Shown piece by piece: positions 8,188 to 17,395 of a stretch of 60,489 nt of DNA (positions are counted from its first letter, which is position 1; every line of letters begins with the position of its first letter). The DNA lies in contig CACJPC010000005.1 of assembly GCA_902595195.1 (NCBI GenBank), forward strand, positions 1 through 60,489, in the 5' to 3' direction. The DNA comes from an uncultured Candidatus Actinomarina sp. (GTDB lineage Bacteria; Actinomycetota; Acidimicrobiia; Actinomarinales; Actinomarinaceae). Under the pieces are notes generated by a model. It saw only the letters and a program-made list of their open reading frames with translations. It did no database searches and was not told where the DNA came from. A program made the translations under genes and the position numbers.

Positions 8188-9509
8188 ATATTTGGAATGA
8201 CTTACTCGATGAGGTTAAAAAAAATCTTCCAGACGAAATAGAGTGTGAACTAAAATTAATGCATTCAAAAAGCGCACTTACAAGATTTGCTAATTCCCAA
8301 ATTCATCAAAATGTAGATGAAGAATCAGCAGAAATTTATTTAACAATTCACAAAGATTCAAAAACCACAACAATCTCTAATAATCTGACAGCTATTAAGG
8401 ATGTAGGAGAATTTGTTAACAAAGCCCTAGTCTCTTTAGAGGACAGTCCTATAGACAAGGGATGGTCAGGACTTCCAGATAAATCTAATTCTTATGAAGG
8501 ATTCAAAGACCTTGAAGAGTCAACTCCTGACGACAGAGCAAAAGTTGTTAAAGAGTTTATTGAAGAGGGGAAAAGTATGAATGCAGCTGGATATTGTTCA
8601 ACTTATATTAACAATTATTTTGTTTGGAACTCTAATGGGTTAAATTCTTGTGACTCATCAAGCAGTGCATTTATAGATGGCATCTTTAGAACGGATACAT
8701 CTGCTGGATCTTCACACAGAGGCGGTCAAACTCTTGCCTCTCTTGAAGGCACAGCTGCTGGATTTGAAGCAGCCAAACTTGCTACTGACTCACAAAATCC
8801 AGTCGATATTGATCCAGGAAATTATGAAGTTGTTTTAGGACACGAAGCAGTAAGTACAATATTGGTCTTTTTAGGAGTCTACGGTTTTAACGCAAAAAGT
8901 AAAATCGACGGCATGAGTCCAATAATTATTGGAGAACAACAATTTGATGAAAAAATTAGCTTGATTGATACTCCTGAAGATCAAGATTCAATTGGTTTTA
9001 AAATTGATGCATCGGGTTCCAAAAAGTTAAATTTAGATGTTATTAATAATGGTGTTCCCCAATCCTATTTCCATACAAGAAGAACTGCTAACGAGCTTGG
9101 AATGAAAAATACATTCCATGAACTTTTTGGTTGGGGTGAAAACTTTGGGGGAATTGGAACAAACGTAAAGCTCTTGAATGGTGATAAAAGTTTTGAGGAT
9201 ATGATATCTGATGTAAAAAAAGGAATTTATATTAATGAATTTTGGTACTGCAGAGTACTAGATCCAATAACGCAAGTAGTCACAGGTTTGAATAGAAATG
9301 GCTCATTTCTAGTAGAAAATGGAAAAATAACCAAACCAGTTGGAAGACTACGCTTTACTCAAAGTTTTATCTCAGCATTAGCAAATGGAAATGTCGAATC
9401 AGTAGGTAATCATTCAAGGTATGCAGATTCAGAATTTGGAGAAGGCATTCTTTCAGTTCCTCAACTCCATTTAAAAGAATTTAATTTCACCGGCGGTGTT
9501 TCTGGATAA
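8184..9509 (+). CDS. tldE: TldE/PmbA subunit of the TldD/E protease
   Basis: This 441-residue protein is the non-zinc partner of TldD. It lacks the HExxxH motif but has the family's N-terminal domain (ECELKLMHSKSALTRFANSQ, then HQN) and the conserved block TDTSAGSSHRGGQTL. It also has the shared C-terminal fold, including SYFHTRRTANELG and a GWGENFGGIGTN loop. It overlaps tldD by 4 nt and the following phosphodiesterase by 14 nt. Together with TldD it should form a heterodimeric cytosolic protease. Confidence 0.94.
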   Translation: MNIWNDLLDEVKKNLPDEIECELKLMHSKSALTRFANSQIHQNVDEESAEIYLTIHKDSKTTTISNNLTAIKDVGEFVNKALVSLEDSPIDKGWSGLPDKSNSYEGFKDLEESTPDDRAKVVKEFIEEGKSMNAAGYCSTYINNYFVWNSNGLNSCDSSSSAFIDGIFRTDTSAGSSHRGGQTLASLEGTAAGFEAAKLATDSQNPVDIDPGNYEVVLGHEAVSTILVFLGVYGFNAKSKIDGMSPIIIGEQQFDEKISLIDTPEDQDSIGFKIDASGSKKLNLDVINNGVPQSYFHTRRTANELGMKNTFHELFGWGENFGGIGTNVKLLNGDKSFEDMISDVKKGIYINEFWYCRVLDPITQVVTGLNRNGSFLVENGKITKPVGRLRFTQSFISALANGNVESVGNHSRYADSEFGEGILSVPQLHLKEFNFTGGVSG

Positions 9510-10275
9510 CCTAAGTTATTTTGACGGTCAAAAGCCATTAATTATTCCTCATAGAGGTGGTTCAAATATAGTTCCTGAAAATACACTTCACGGTCTTCAA
9601 ATGGTAATATCTGAAGGCTTTACCCATTTTGAAACTGATTTGAGAATGTCGAAGGATGGAGAAATATTTTTGCATCATGACGATTCATTTAATAGGACCA
9701 CTGACGTTGAAGGAAAAGTAAAAGATTTCAATTGGTCTGAAATAAAAACTATTAATGCTGGGTACAAATTTTACAATAGTAACAATTTACAAGGCAATAC
9801 AACAAGTTTTGTAAGACTAGAGGATGCTTTATTGATGAGCCAAGTTTTAAAATTTAATCTTGATTTGAAAGAAACAGGTCTCGCAAAAAAAGTTGTAGAA
9901 ATTGTATTGTCATTAAACGCACAAAACAGAGTTCTAGTTTCTTCATTTAGCCCATCAAGGCTTGATGAATTTTTACTTGAAAGTAAAGGTCAAATTGCTA
10001 CATCAGGTACTTTTAGAGAAAATGCAATTGCTAGATTCCTGCCGGTAAAAAAAAGAAATTTTCAAGTACAGGCTTTGCAAGCTCCATTTAAGTGGAGAGG
10101 TATGCAGATTTATTCTAAAAAATTAGTTGATTTTTGTAAATTAAACGATTTACAACTTCACATTTGGACGGTGAATTCTTTAGATAATTTAAAAATATGT
10201 TTGGATTTAGGATGTGATGGAATTATTACTGATGAACCGATATTGTTTAGAAAATATATAAATTCACAAACTTAA
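9496..10275 (+). CDS. ugpQ: glycerophosphodiester phosphodiesterase
   Basis: This enzyme hydrolyses glycerophosphodiesters, released by phospholipid turnover, to glycerol 3-phosphate and an alcohol. The 259-residue protein has the GDPD catalytic block IPHRGGSNIVPENTL (catalytic His and Arg), then FETDLRMSKDG and LHHDDSFNRTT with the metal-binding Glu/Asp and second His. It ends with LHIWTVNSL and CDGIITDEP. There is no signal peptide, so the enzyme is cytosolic. The GTG start lies inside the end of tldE. The stop codon overlaps the stop of the convergent photolyase gene by 4 nt (TTAA). Confidence 0.92.
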   Translation: MFLDNLSYFDGQKPLIIPHRGGSNIVPENTLHGLQMVISEGFTHFETDLRMSKDGEIFLHHDDSFNRTTDVEGKVKDFNWSEIKTINAGYKFYNSNNLQGNTTSFVRLEDALLMSQVLKFNLDLKETGLAKKVVEIVLSLNAQNRVLVSSFSPSRLDEFLLESKGQIATSGTFRENAIARFLPVKKRNFQVQALQAPFKWRGMQIYSKKLVDFCKLNDLQLHIWTVNSLDNLKICLDLGCDGIITDEPILFRKYINSQT

Positions 10276-11765
10276 TTTGTATTTTTTTCTATAAACATTT
10301 CTGCTTGACTAAAAATATGCTGTTTTCTTTCCGGATTCATTTTGTCAAGTGAACGAGTTAATAGTGCAAGTCTTGGGTTATTTTCATAAAAAGTTCTATT
10401 TTCTTCCGTAAATTTCCAATAAAGTCCATCTAGAACATCACACCAATCACCCTTTTTATAATTGGACATTTTTAAAATATAATTCGATCCACACGTGTAA
10501 GGCTTTGTTGACATAAGACCACCATCGGCATATGTTGCCATTCCGAATACATTTGGTACCATAACCCAGTCTGAAGAGTCTATATACATTTCCATAAACC
10601 ATTTATAAATTTCTTTAGGAGCGATTCCAGCAAGATTCATGATATTGCTGATCACCATCAACCTTGGTATGTGATGAATGTATCCATCATTTAAAGTAGT
10701 TTTGATACAATCATCAAGAGGGTCTATGCCAGTTGTTCCCTCGTACCAAGACTTCGTCAACTTTTTTTCGTGGTTCCAATAATTTTGTTTAATTTGAAAC
10801 TTGCCTTCTTCATGATAAATACCTCTTATAAATTCACGCCAGCCAATTATCTGCCTAATAAAACCTTCAAGTGAATTAATGGGAATATTATTATCTGATG
10901 CAAACTTCATGGTTTTCTTAATGACAGTTTCTGGATCAAGTAAACCAATATTCAACAAAGCACTTATACAACTATGAAATAGGAAATTTTTTCCCTCCAA
11001 CATCGCATCTTCATAAATACCAAAATTTGTAAATTTGTTTTTTAAAAAATCTTCGAGTTGTTTTTCAGCGCCCTTCCTGTTGACTGGAAACCAAATATTT
11101 TCTAAGTTTCCTGGGTGTTTATTAAAGTATTTGTTAATCAAATTAATTATGTCATTGTGATGTTTAGACGATTTAAATTTCAAGTTTTTTGGTGGTTCTA
11201 CTCCTTTAGGAATTTTTTTTCTGTTCTCTTCATCAAAAGACCACTTACCTCCAATGGGTTTCTGATTTTCATCAACCAATATATCTAAACTTTTTCTAGC
11301 CTTTTGATAAAAAGAAGACATTCTGTAAACTTTTTTACCTTTAGCCATAGGTACAAAATCTTCTCTTTTAAATAAAAACATTGGCGATTTAACAAATGTT
11401 ATTTCAATATTTTCTTTTTTTAAGTGTGAAACTAATTCAAGTTCAAATTCTTTATCTTCTATTTCAAACATATAAATATGGTTTATTTTTTTTGATTTTA
11501 AGAATTTAGCCAAAAATATGGAATATTTATCGTCGTCATCTCTTTCATCTAATTTAAAGTAATTGACTTTAATTGAATTTTTCGTTAGTTCATCTTTGTA
11601 CTCTCTCATTGCTGTTAAAAATAAATATAGCTTCGCTTTGTGGTGTTTGAAATAAGTACACAATCCAAGGTCCTCGGCCATGAAAACTTCATTACAATTA
11701 TTTTTCTTAAGTATTTTTGGATTAAAGAGCTGATTGCCAAGTATTATAAAAAAATTGCTTTCCAT
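10272..11765 (-). CDS. FeS-type bacterial cryptochrome/photolyase family protein
   Basis: This is a DNA photolyase of the deoxyribodipyrimidine-photolyase-related (FeS-BCP, PhrB-like) group, which repairs UV lesions with light and FAD. I chose the ATG at 11765 (497 residues, starting MESNFFIILGNQLF). A longer frame reaching 11837 would overlap the start of the divergent dioxygenase gene, and a TATGTT box lies 8 nt before 11765. Family features are the N-terminal antenna-domain start ILGNQLF, IIGWREFIRG, HHIPRLMV, ADGGLMSTKPY and a C-terminal GLYWKF. The usual CxxC pair of the iron-sulfur site is missing; single cysteines remain in DDCIK, YTCGSN and DWCDV. The lesion repaired, (6-4) or cyclobutane, is not decidable here. 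Confidence 0.9.
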   Translation of the reverse strand: MESNFFIILGNQLFNPKILKKNNCNEVFMAEDLGLCTYFKHHKAKLYLFLTAMREYKDELTKNSIKVNYFKLDERDDDDKYSIFLAKFLKSKKINHIYMFEIEDKEFELELVSHLKKENIEITFVKSPMFLFKREDFVPMAKGKKVYRMSSFYQKARKSLDILVDENQKPIGGKWSFDEENRKKIPKGVEPPKNLKFKSSKHHNDIINLINKYFNKHPGNLENIWFPVNRKGAEKQLEDFLKNKFTNFGIYEDAMLEGKNFLFHSCISALLNIGLLDPETVIKKTMKFASDNNIPINSLEGFIRQIIGWREFIRGIYHEEGKFQIKQNYWNHEKKLTKSWYEGTTGIDPLDDCIKTTLNDGYIHHIPRLMVISNIMNLAGIAPKEIYKWFMEMYIDSSDWVMVPNVFGMATYADGGLMSTKPYTCGSNYILKMSNYKKGDWCDVLDGLYWKFTEENRTFYENNPRLALLTRSLDKMNPERKQHIFSQAEMFIEKNTN

Positions 11766-11828
11766 GTTAATCGAACATAGTTTACCATTGTAATGTACAA
11801 GTAATAAATCTATAGCCATGGGGGAAAT

Positions 11829-12944
11829 ATGAATCAAGATATCTTAAATAGTGGATTTATTCCAGAAGTTATTTGTGAACAACTACCTGGGGGCTTCGAA
11901 GATATAGAATTGCTCGCAGAAGAGTTACCAAAAGTTTTGGCTAACGAACAAATAACAGATAGGGTATCAAAGCTTGAAATAGAAAAAGATATCTCAAAAC
12001 TATCTTTAAGCGAACTTGAGAGAGCAATGCTTCTTTATTCATATATTGGCCATGCTTACATGTGGGGAAAAAGTAAAGTCGAAAACGTAATACCTATTCA
12101 AATCTCAAAAACCTGGTATGAGATTTCACAAAAACTAGATAGACCTCCAATACTTTCTTATGCCTCATATGCTTTAAATAACTGGAAGATAGCAGACCCA
12201 GACAAACCATTTGATGTTGAAAATATATCAATTATGCAAAATTTTCTAGGTGGAGTAGATGAAGACTGGTTTATCATGATTCATGTTGCCATTGAATATG
12301 AAGCGAAAGAAATATTATCAAATTTGAAATCTTATTTTCTTGAAAAAAATTTAGATCAATCATATTTACTAAAAGCTTTAGATAGTATCAGAAAAATAAA
12401 TTCGATTATGAACAGGATGCCAGAAAAATGTGATCCATTTATTTATTACAATCGAGTTAGACCCTACATATTTGGCTGGAAAAATAATCCTGCAACACCT
12501 GATGGTGTAATTTACGAAGGTGTTGATGCATACAATGGAAAATCACAGCTTTTCAGGGGAGAAACAGGTGCCCAAAGTTCAATTGTTCCTGCATTAGATG
12601 CTCTTCTCGGAGTTACTCATTCCAATGATCCTTTAAGAGAGTATCTTGATGAGATGAGACTTTATATGCCAAAAGAACATAGGGAACTATTAAATGGCTT
12701 AGATGAATGGTCAAATAATGAAAGAACAAAATTAAATATAAATGAAGAATCAGTTGAGATTATCAACGAATTAATAAAAGAGGTCCATACTTTTAGGGAC
12801 AAGCACCTAGAGTATGCGAGAGTTTATATTTACGAACAGTCATTAACAAACAATTCGAACTCTAACATTGTTGGTACAGGGGGAACTCCATTCATGAAGT
12901 ATTTAGACAAACATTTACAGGAGACAGTTCCAGCAAATGATTAA
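11829..12944 (+). CDS. indoleamine 2,3-dioxygenase family protein
   Basis: This heme enzyme opens the indole ring of tryptophan to give N-formylkynurenine. The 371-residue protein shows the family blocks PPILSYASYALNNW, VRPYIFGWKNNP, FRGETGAQSS followed by IVPALDALLG, YMPKEHRELL and RDKHLEYARVYI, where the His is the proximal heme ligand. It ends with GTGGTPFMKYL. The ATG at 11829 follows a good ribosome site (GGGGGA, 4 nt spacer). The last 8 nt overlap the alanine dehydrogenase gene. Kynurenine formamidase and kynureninase are not in the window. The true substrate could be another indole, since bacterial members are poorly characterised. Confidence 0.9.
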   Translation: MNQDILNSGFIPEVICEQLPGGFEDIELLAEELPKVLANEQITDRVSKLEIEKDISKLSLSELERAMLLYSYIGHAYMWGKSKVENVIPIQISKTWYEISQKLDRPPILSYASYALNNWKIADPDKPFDVENISIMQNFLGGVDEDWFIMIHVAIEYEAKEILSNLKSYFLEKNLDQSYLLKALDSIRKINSIMNRMPEKCDPFIYYNRVRPYIFGWKNNPATPDGVIYEGVDAYNGKSQLFRGETGAQSSIVPALDALLGVTHSNDPLREYLDEMRLYMPKEHRELLNGLDEWSNNERTKLNINEESVEIINELIKEVHTFRDKHLEYARVYIYEQSLTNNSNSNIVGTGGTPFMKYLDKHLQETVPAND

Positions 12945-14040
12945 AAAGCTTGGAATTCCAAAAGAAGTAAAACAGGATGAAGGAAGAATTGCACTAATAC
13001 CTGAGCACATTACCCAATTTACCCGTTTAGCAGATATTTTTGTTGAAACACAAGCAGGATTAGGGTCTGGATTTAATGATAAAGATTATGAGGATGCCGG
13101 AGCAAAAATAATACATTCTGCAAAAGAGCTTTATGAAATTTCTGAAATTATATGTAAAGTTAAGGAGCCTCAACCTCAAGAACTGGAATTGTTGAATTCA
13201 TCTCATGTATTGTTTGGGTACCTTCATTTGTCATCAAATATATCATTAACAAAGGCATTGCTTGATAAAAAATTAACCGGTATTGCAACTGAAATGATTA
13301 TGGATGGAAATGAATACCCCTTGTTGATTCCAATGTCGAGGATTGCAGGTAACCTAGCAATTCAGAAAGGTATGCAGTTTTTAGAGTATTCATCTCAAGG
13401 TAAAGGGGTACTTTTATCTTCAATTTCAGGAGAGAAAAATTCAAAAGTCACAATTATAGGTTGTGGTGAAGTTGGCCGAGCTTCAATACACAAATCTGTT
13501 CAAATTGGAGCTTCGGTAACTGCTATTGATGTAAACGAGAAAACTTTGGAGGATTTAAAAAATAAATACGGCGAAAATATTTCGACAATAATTAGTGGAA
13601 CTGATGAAGCTGTAAATGCAATTAGATCAGCTGACTTAATAATCGGTGCTGTTTTACTTCCAGGCAGGAAGCCGCCAGTAGTCATAACAGAAGAAGACAT
13701 TAGCGCAATGGAGAAAGGAACAGTCATTGTTGATGTTGCTATTGATCAAGGTGGTTGTGTTGAAGGTGTCACACCTAATACTCACAGTGATCCTTTTAAA
13801 ATAAGAAACGGTGTAATCGTTTCGGCAATTGCAAACTTACCAGGAGCAGTTCCTAGAACCTCTTCCATTGAGCTATCTACAAATTTACAAAAATATGTTG
13901 ATAATCTTTTAATTGAAAACTGGTTTGATGAATATAAAAATAATGAAAGCTTAAGACCTTCACTGCAAATACACAATGGACTTTTGTTATCAAAAGAGGT
14001 CGCAGATAGCTTAAGTTTGACTTTGTCTAAGCTAGTTTAG
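12937..14040 (+). CDS. ald: alanine dehydrogenase
   Basis: This NAD-dependent enzyme interconverts L-alanine and pyruvate plus ammonia. The 367-residue length is normal for the family. The N-terminus GIPKEVKQDEGRIALIP is diagnostic. KVKEPQPQE carries the substrate-binding lysine and GYLHL follows. The Rossmann motif is VTIIGCGEVGRASIHKS (about residues 170-186). VDVAIDQGGCVE and ANLPGAVPRTSS complete the active site. The ATG lies inside the end of the dioxygenase gene, so the two are translationally coupled. The final 14 nt overlap the end of the convergent leuD gene. Confidence 0.95.
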   Translation: MIKKLGIPKEVKQDEGRIALIPEHITQFTRLADIFVETQAGLGSGFNDKDYEDAGAKIIHSAKELYEISEIICKVKEPQPQELELLNSSHVLFGYLHLSSNISLTKALLDKKLTGIATEMIMDGNEYPLLIPMSRIAGNLAIQKGMQFLEYSSQGKGVLLSSISGEKNSKVTIIGCGEVGRASIHKSVQIGASVTAIDVNEKTLEDLKNKYGENISTIISGTDEAVNAIRSADLIIGAVLLPGRKPPVVITEEDISAMEKGTVIVDVAIDQGGCVEGVTPNTHSDPFKIRNGVIVSAIANLPGAVPRTSSIELSTNLQKYVDNLLIENWFDEYKNNESLRPSLQIHNGLLLSKEVADSLSLTLSKLV

Positions 14041-14614
14041 GCATCCATTTCTTTCTAGATTTACTAAAGCTATCTATTTGATCTGTGTACCCCAATGTTA
14101 TATCAATTTTGTCTAAACCTTCAAGGATTCGTTTTTGAGAAAAATCATCTAATTCAAATGAAAATGCTATTTCTTCACATTGAACTGTTTTATTTTCTAT
14201 AGAAATTTCTATGTTGGTACTTGGATTAGCTTCAATTTTCGCAAAAAGAGCATCTACATTTTCTTGACTTGTTTCTATAGGTACAAGACCGATATTGATT
14301 GAATTTAATCTGAAAATATCAGCAAATTTAGTTGAAATTATCGCATCAAATCCCCAATCTTGTAAGCCCCAAGGTGCATGCTCCCTAGAAGAACCAGTTC
14401 CAAAATTATCTCCTGCAACCAAAACTTTTGATCCTTGATATGCTTCATTATTTAAGGGAAATTCAGGCTCTTTCTTCCAATCATAAAACAAGAACTCACC
14501 ATAACCTGAGCGTTCAACACGCTTAAGAAATTGTTTTGGCATTATTTGATCAGTGTCAACATTAGACATATTAAGTGGAAGCATTGTTGAATTAATAGTG
14601 CTTAGTTTCTTCAT
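14027..14614 (-). CDS. leuD: 3-isopropylmalate dehydratase small subunit
   Basis: LeuD supplies the swivelling domain of isopropylmalate isomerase, which converts 2- to 3-isopropylmalate in leucine synthesis. The 195-residue protein has the expected NVDTDQIMPKQFLK start and the substrate-specificity segment GDNFGTGSSREHAPW, followed by IISTKFADIFRLNSINIGL. It starts immediately after the leuC stop with no gap. The 3' end overlaps ald by 14 nt in convergent orientation. No leuB or leuA is seen nearby. Confidence 0.95.
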   Translation of the reverse strand: MKKLSTINSTMLPLNMSNVDTDQIMPKQFLKRVERSGYGEFLFYDWKKEPEFPLNNEAYQGSKVLVAGDNFGTGSSREHAPWGLQDWGFDAIISTKFADIFRLNSINIGLVPIETSQENVDALFAKIEANPSTNIEISIENKTVQCEEIAFSFELDDFSQKRILEGLDKIDITLGYTDQIDSFSKSRKKWMPKLA

Positions 14615-16012
14615 CTACAGGCTCCTTATATCAACAAATTTTCCATATAAAGCTGCAGCAGCTGCCATTTTTGGACTCACTAAGTGGGTTCGCCCTCCAG
14701 CACCTTGTCTACCTTCATAGTTTCTATTTGATGTAGAGGCACATCTTTCACCGGGACTTAAAATGTCTGGATTCATTCCTAAACACATTGAGCAACCTGC
14801 TTCTCTCCAGTCAAAACCGGCTTCAATAAAGATTTTGTCTAACCCTTCTTCTTCCGCTTGTTTTTTAACAAGTGTTGATCCAGGAACAATCATCGCGCCT
14901 ATTGTCGATGAGACTTTTTTTCCTTTTACTACTTCTGCAGCTTCTCTTAAATCTTCGATTCTTCCATTGGTGCAGCTACCAATAAAAACTCTATCTAATT
15001 GGATTTCATTAATTTTTTCTCCAGGCTTTAAATCCATATATTCCAAAGCTCTTGATGCCGCTTCTTTTTCAGATTCTTCATTAAAATCATCTGGATGAGG
15101 AATGGTATCGTTAACAAAAATTACCTGTGAAGGATTTGTTCCCCATGATATAGATGGTTCAAGTTCATCAGCGTTTATTGTTACAACTTTATCAAACTCA
15201 GCATCTTCATCAGAATATAAATTTTCCCATTCAGCAATTGCATCATTCCAGTCAGAACCCTTAGGAGCATAATTTTTCTCTTTTAGATAATTGAAAGTTA
15301 CCTCATCTGGAGCAATCATTCCTGCTCTAGCTCCTCCTTCAATTGACATATTGCAGATAGTCATTCTGTTTTCCATGCTCATATTTTGAATAACATCACC
15401 TACATATTCAATAACATGACCGGCTCCACCACCAGTTCCAATTTTTCTGATTATTCCTAAAATTATATCTTTTGGTCCTACACCTTTAGATACATCTCCA
15501 ATTACTTCAACTTTCATTGTTTTGGGTTTTTCCATTGCTAATGTTTGTGTAGCTAAAACATGTTCTACTTCTGAAGTCCCTATACCAAAAGCTAGTGCAC
15601 CAAACGCTCCATGAGTTGCTGTATGGCTATCACCACAAACAATTGTCATTCCTGGTTGGGTTATTCCTTGTTCTGGTCCAATAACATGTACGATTCCTTG
15701 GCGTGGATCATTAATGCCAAATAATGTAACTCCGAATTCCTCACAATTATTTTCTAAAGCTTCAATCTGGATTTTAGAGAGAGGATCTTTTATTCCCAGT
15801 AGCCTATTTGAAGTTGGGACACCATGGTCTACTGTTGCAAGAGTCATTTCAGGATGTTTAACTTTTCTACCAGCAAGTCTCAAGCTATCAAACGCTTGAG
15901 GTGATGTTACTTCATGTACAAGATGTAAATCTATAAATACTAAATTTGTACTCTCATCTATAGACGCAACTAAGTGACTATCCCAGATTTTTTCAAATAA
16001 TGTTTTTCCCAT
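14615..16012 (-). CDS. leuC: 3-isopropylmalate dehydratase large subunit
   Basis: LeuC is the aconitase-fold, [4Fe-4S]-containing subunit of isopropylmalate isomerase. The 465-residue protein carries the cluster cysteines in FIGSCTNGR and in [10 protein letters not shown]. It also has [22 protein letters not shown] and the C-terminal [24 protein letters not shown] box lies 11 nt before the ATG, leaving only a few bases of leader. It forms an operon with leuD. Confidence 0.96.
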   Translation of the reverse strand: MGKTLFEKIWDSHLVASIDESTNLVFIDLHLVHEVTSPQAFDSLRLAGRKVKHPEMTLATVDHGVPTSNRLLGIKDPLSKIQIEALENNCEEFGVTLFGINDPRQGIVHVIGPEQGITQPGMTIVCGDSHTATHGAFGALAFGIGTSEVEHVLATQTLAMEKPKTMKVEVIGDVSKGVGPKDIILGIIRKIGTGGGAGHVIEYVGDVIQNMSMENRMTICNMSIEGGARAGMIAPDEVTFNYLKEKNYAPKGSDWNDAIAEWENLYSDEDAEFDKVVTINADELEPSISWGTNPSQVIFVNDTIPHPDDFNEESEKEAASRALEYMDLKPGEKINEIQLDRVFIGSCTNGRIEDLREAAEVVKGKKVSSTIGAMIVPGSTLVKKQAEEEGLDKIFIEAGFDWREAGCSMCLGMNPDILSPGERCASTSNRNYEGRQGAGGRTHLVSPKMAAAAALYGKFVDIRSL

Positions 16013-16044
16013 TTCAGATATAAATTATATATTTTTTTCTACAT

Positions 16045-17346
16045 TTAATCTATAGGGATGTTTTTTGTTTTATCAATTAATTTTTGAGATAAAAGTTTAG
16101 GTGCGGTCAAAAAGAGAATAAACATAAAAATACCACTTAATAAAAAGGGAAATCTTAGAGCAAATTCTCTTGAAAATGAACTATCAAGAATTTTAACGAT
16201 AGCACCTCCAAAAATTGCACCTATGGGATTTAATCCAAGTGCTAAAAGACGGTAAACGCTATTGACCCTTCCTAATAGATTGTCTGGAATCAATGCTTGT
16301 CTTATTGAAACTGCTTGAACATTCCACAAAACACTTCCAAAGCTACTAAGTCCGAATGATCCAGCAACAATAAAAGGATTTGTTGTTACATAAGGTGCAA
16401 ACATTCCAATTCCAAATAAAGCAACAGAAATCAACAGAGTTTTAGATTCTTCCAATCTAGCATTTACTTTGTTTGCTACCTGACTTCCAACTAAACCACC
16501 AATAGCTGCACCGTATGCAAGAAAAGAGTACTGGATAGCATTCAAGCCTATTAACTCTTGAGCGAAAAGAATCATTATTGGGAATTGCATCGAACCAAAA
16601 AAATTCGCAATCCCTGTGTAAATAGCCAACCTTTTTAATAACGTATTATTTTTAAGCCACTCCACTCCTTCTTTAATCATTTCTGATGTATTTTGTTCTT
16701 TATTAATACCTTCAGGCCTTTCAAACTTACCTTTTATTCCAGTTATGAAAAAAACAGATACCAACATTAATAAAGTGTCAAATATGAAAGGTGTAATTAA
16801 ACTGAAGCCAATTAAAAAACCACCAACAGGTGTTCCAAGAAAGCTATTAGTAACGATTTCGATTCCAAATAATCTTCCATTTGCCTTAGGTAGATTATCT
16901 TTAGACACTATTTGCGGCAGGAATGCTTGAGCAGCATTATCTCTTGTTACCTCTAGTAAGCCAAACATGATTGCCAGTAAATATGCAGCCGATATAATTA
17001 AAAATTTTGAATCAAATTGAGGTTCATCGAACTGAACTACTTTTGGTATGTTATCTAAATTTATATAAATTAGAATTATAAATATTGCAGTTAAAAATAC
17101 TTGACCCAACCTTGTGTAAATTAAAATTTTCTGACGATTAAATTTATCTGCAATTACTCCCGCATACAAAACAAAAATCAAACGAGGTAAGTTAACTAAT
17201 ACAGAGACAATTGAAATTAAAAGAGGATCTCTTGTTAAAAGCGAAAACAACCATGGATAAGCAAATCCTGCTATTCCGTCTGCAAGATTACTAAAAGTTG
17301 ATGCAGTCAATAACAAGTTAAAGTTTTTATTTGATTCTTTTTTCAT
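16045..17346 (-). CDS. MFS transporter, EntS-like efflux type
   Basis: This 433-residue membrane protein has about 12 hydrophobic segments. The N-terminal half contains the MFS motif A region as VIADKFNRQKILIYTRL, typical of the enterobactin-exporter/macrolide-efflux branch (MFS_3). DNAAQAFLPQIV and LGRVNSVYRLLALGLNPIGA are further family blocks. Substrate is not deducible. It lies 32 nt upstream of leuC in the same direction and diverges from the antiporter gene. Two other MFS genes occur in the window (25754 and 31261). Confidence 0.9.
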   Translation of the reverse strand: MKKESNKNFNLLLTASTFSNLADGIAGFAYPWLFSLLTRDPLLISIVSVLVNLPRLIFVLYAGVIADKFNRQKILIYTRLGQVFLTAIFIILIYINLDNIPKVVQFDEPQFDSKFLIISAAYLLAIMFGLLEVTRDNAAQAFLPQIVSKDNLPKANGRLFGIEIVTNSFLGTPVGGFLIGFSLITPFIFDTLLMLVSVFFITGIKGKFERPEGINKEQNTSEMIKEGVEWLKNNTLLKRLAIYTGIANFFGSMQFPIMILFAQELIGLNAIQYSFLAYGAAIGGLVGSQVANKVNARLEESKTLLISVALFGIGMFAPYVTTNPFIVAGSFGLSSFGSVLWNVQAVSIRQALIPDNLLGRVNSVYRLLALGLNPIGAIFGGAIVKILDSSFSREFALRFPFLLSGIFMFILFLTAPKLLSQKLIDKTKNIPID

Positions 17347-17395
17347 ATTTCTATTTTCTTATCATTTAATCTATGCTCATTTAGAATAAAACATC

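Noticed and set aside
11766-11837. Longer N-terminus for the photolyase
   Set aside because: It would overlap the start of the divergent dioxygenase gene and adds 24 residues before the normal family start; ATG 11765 fits better.
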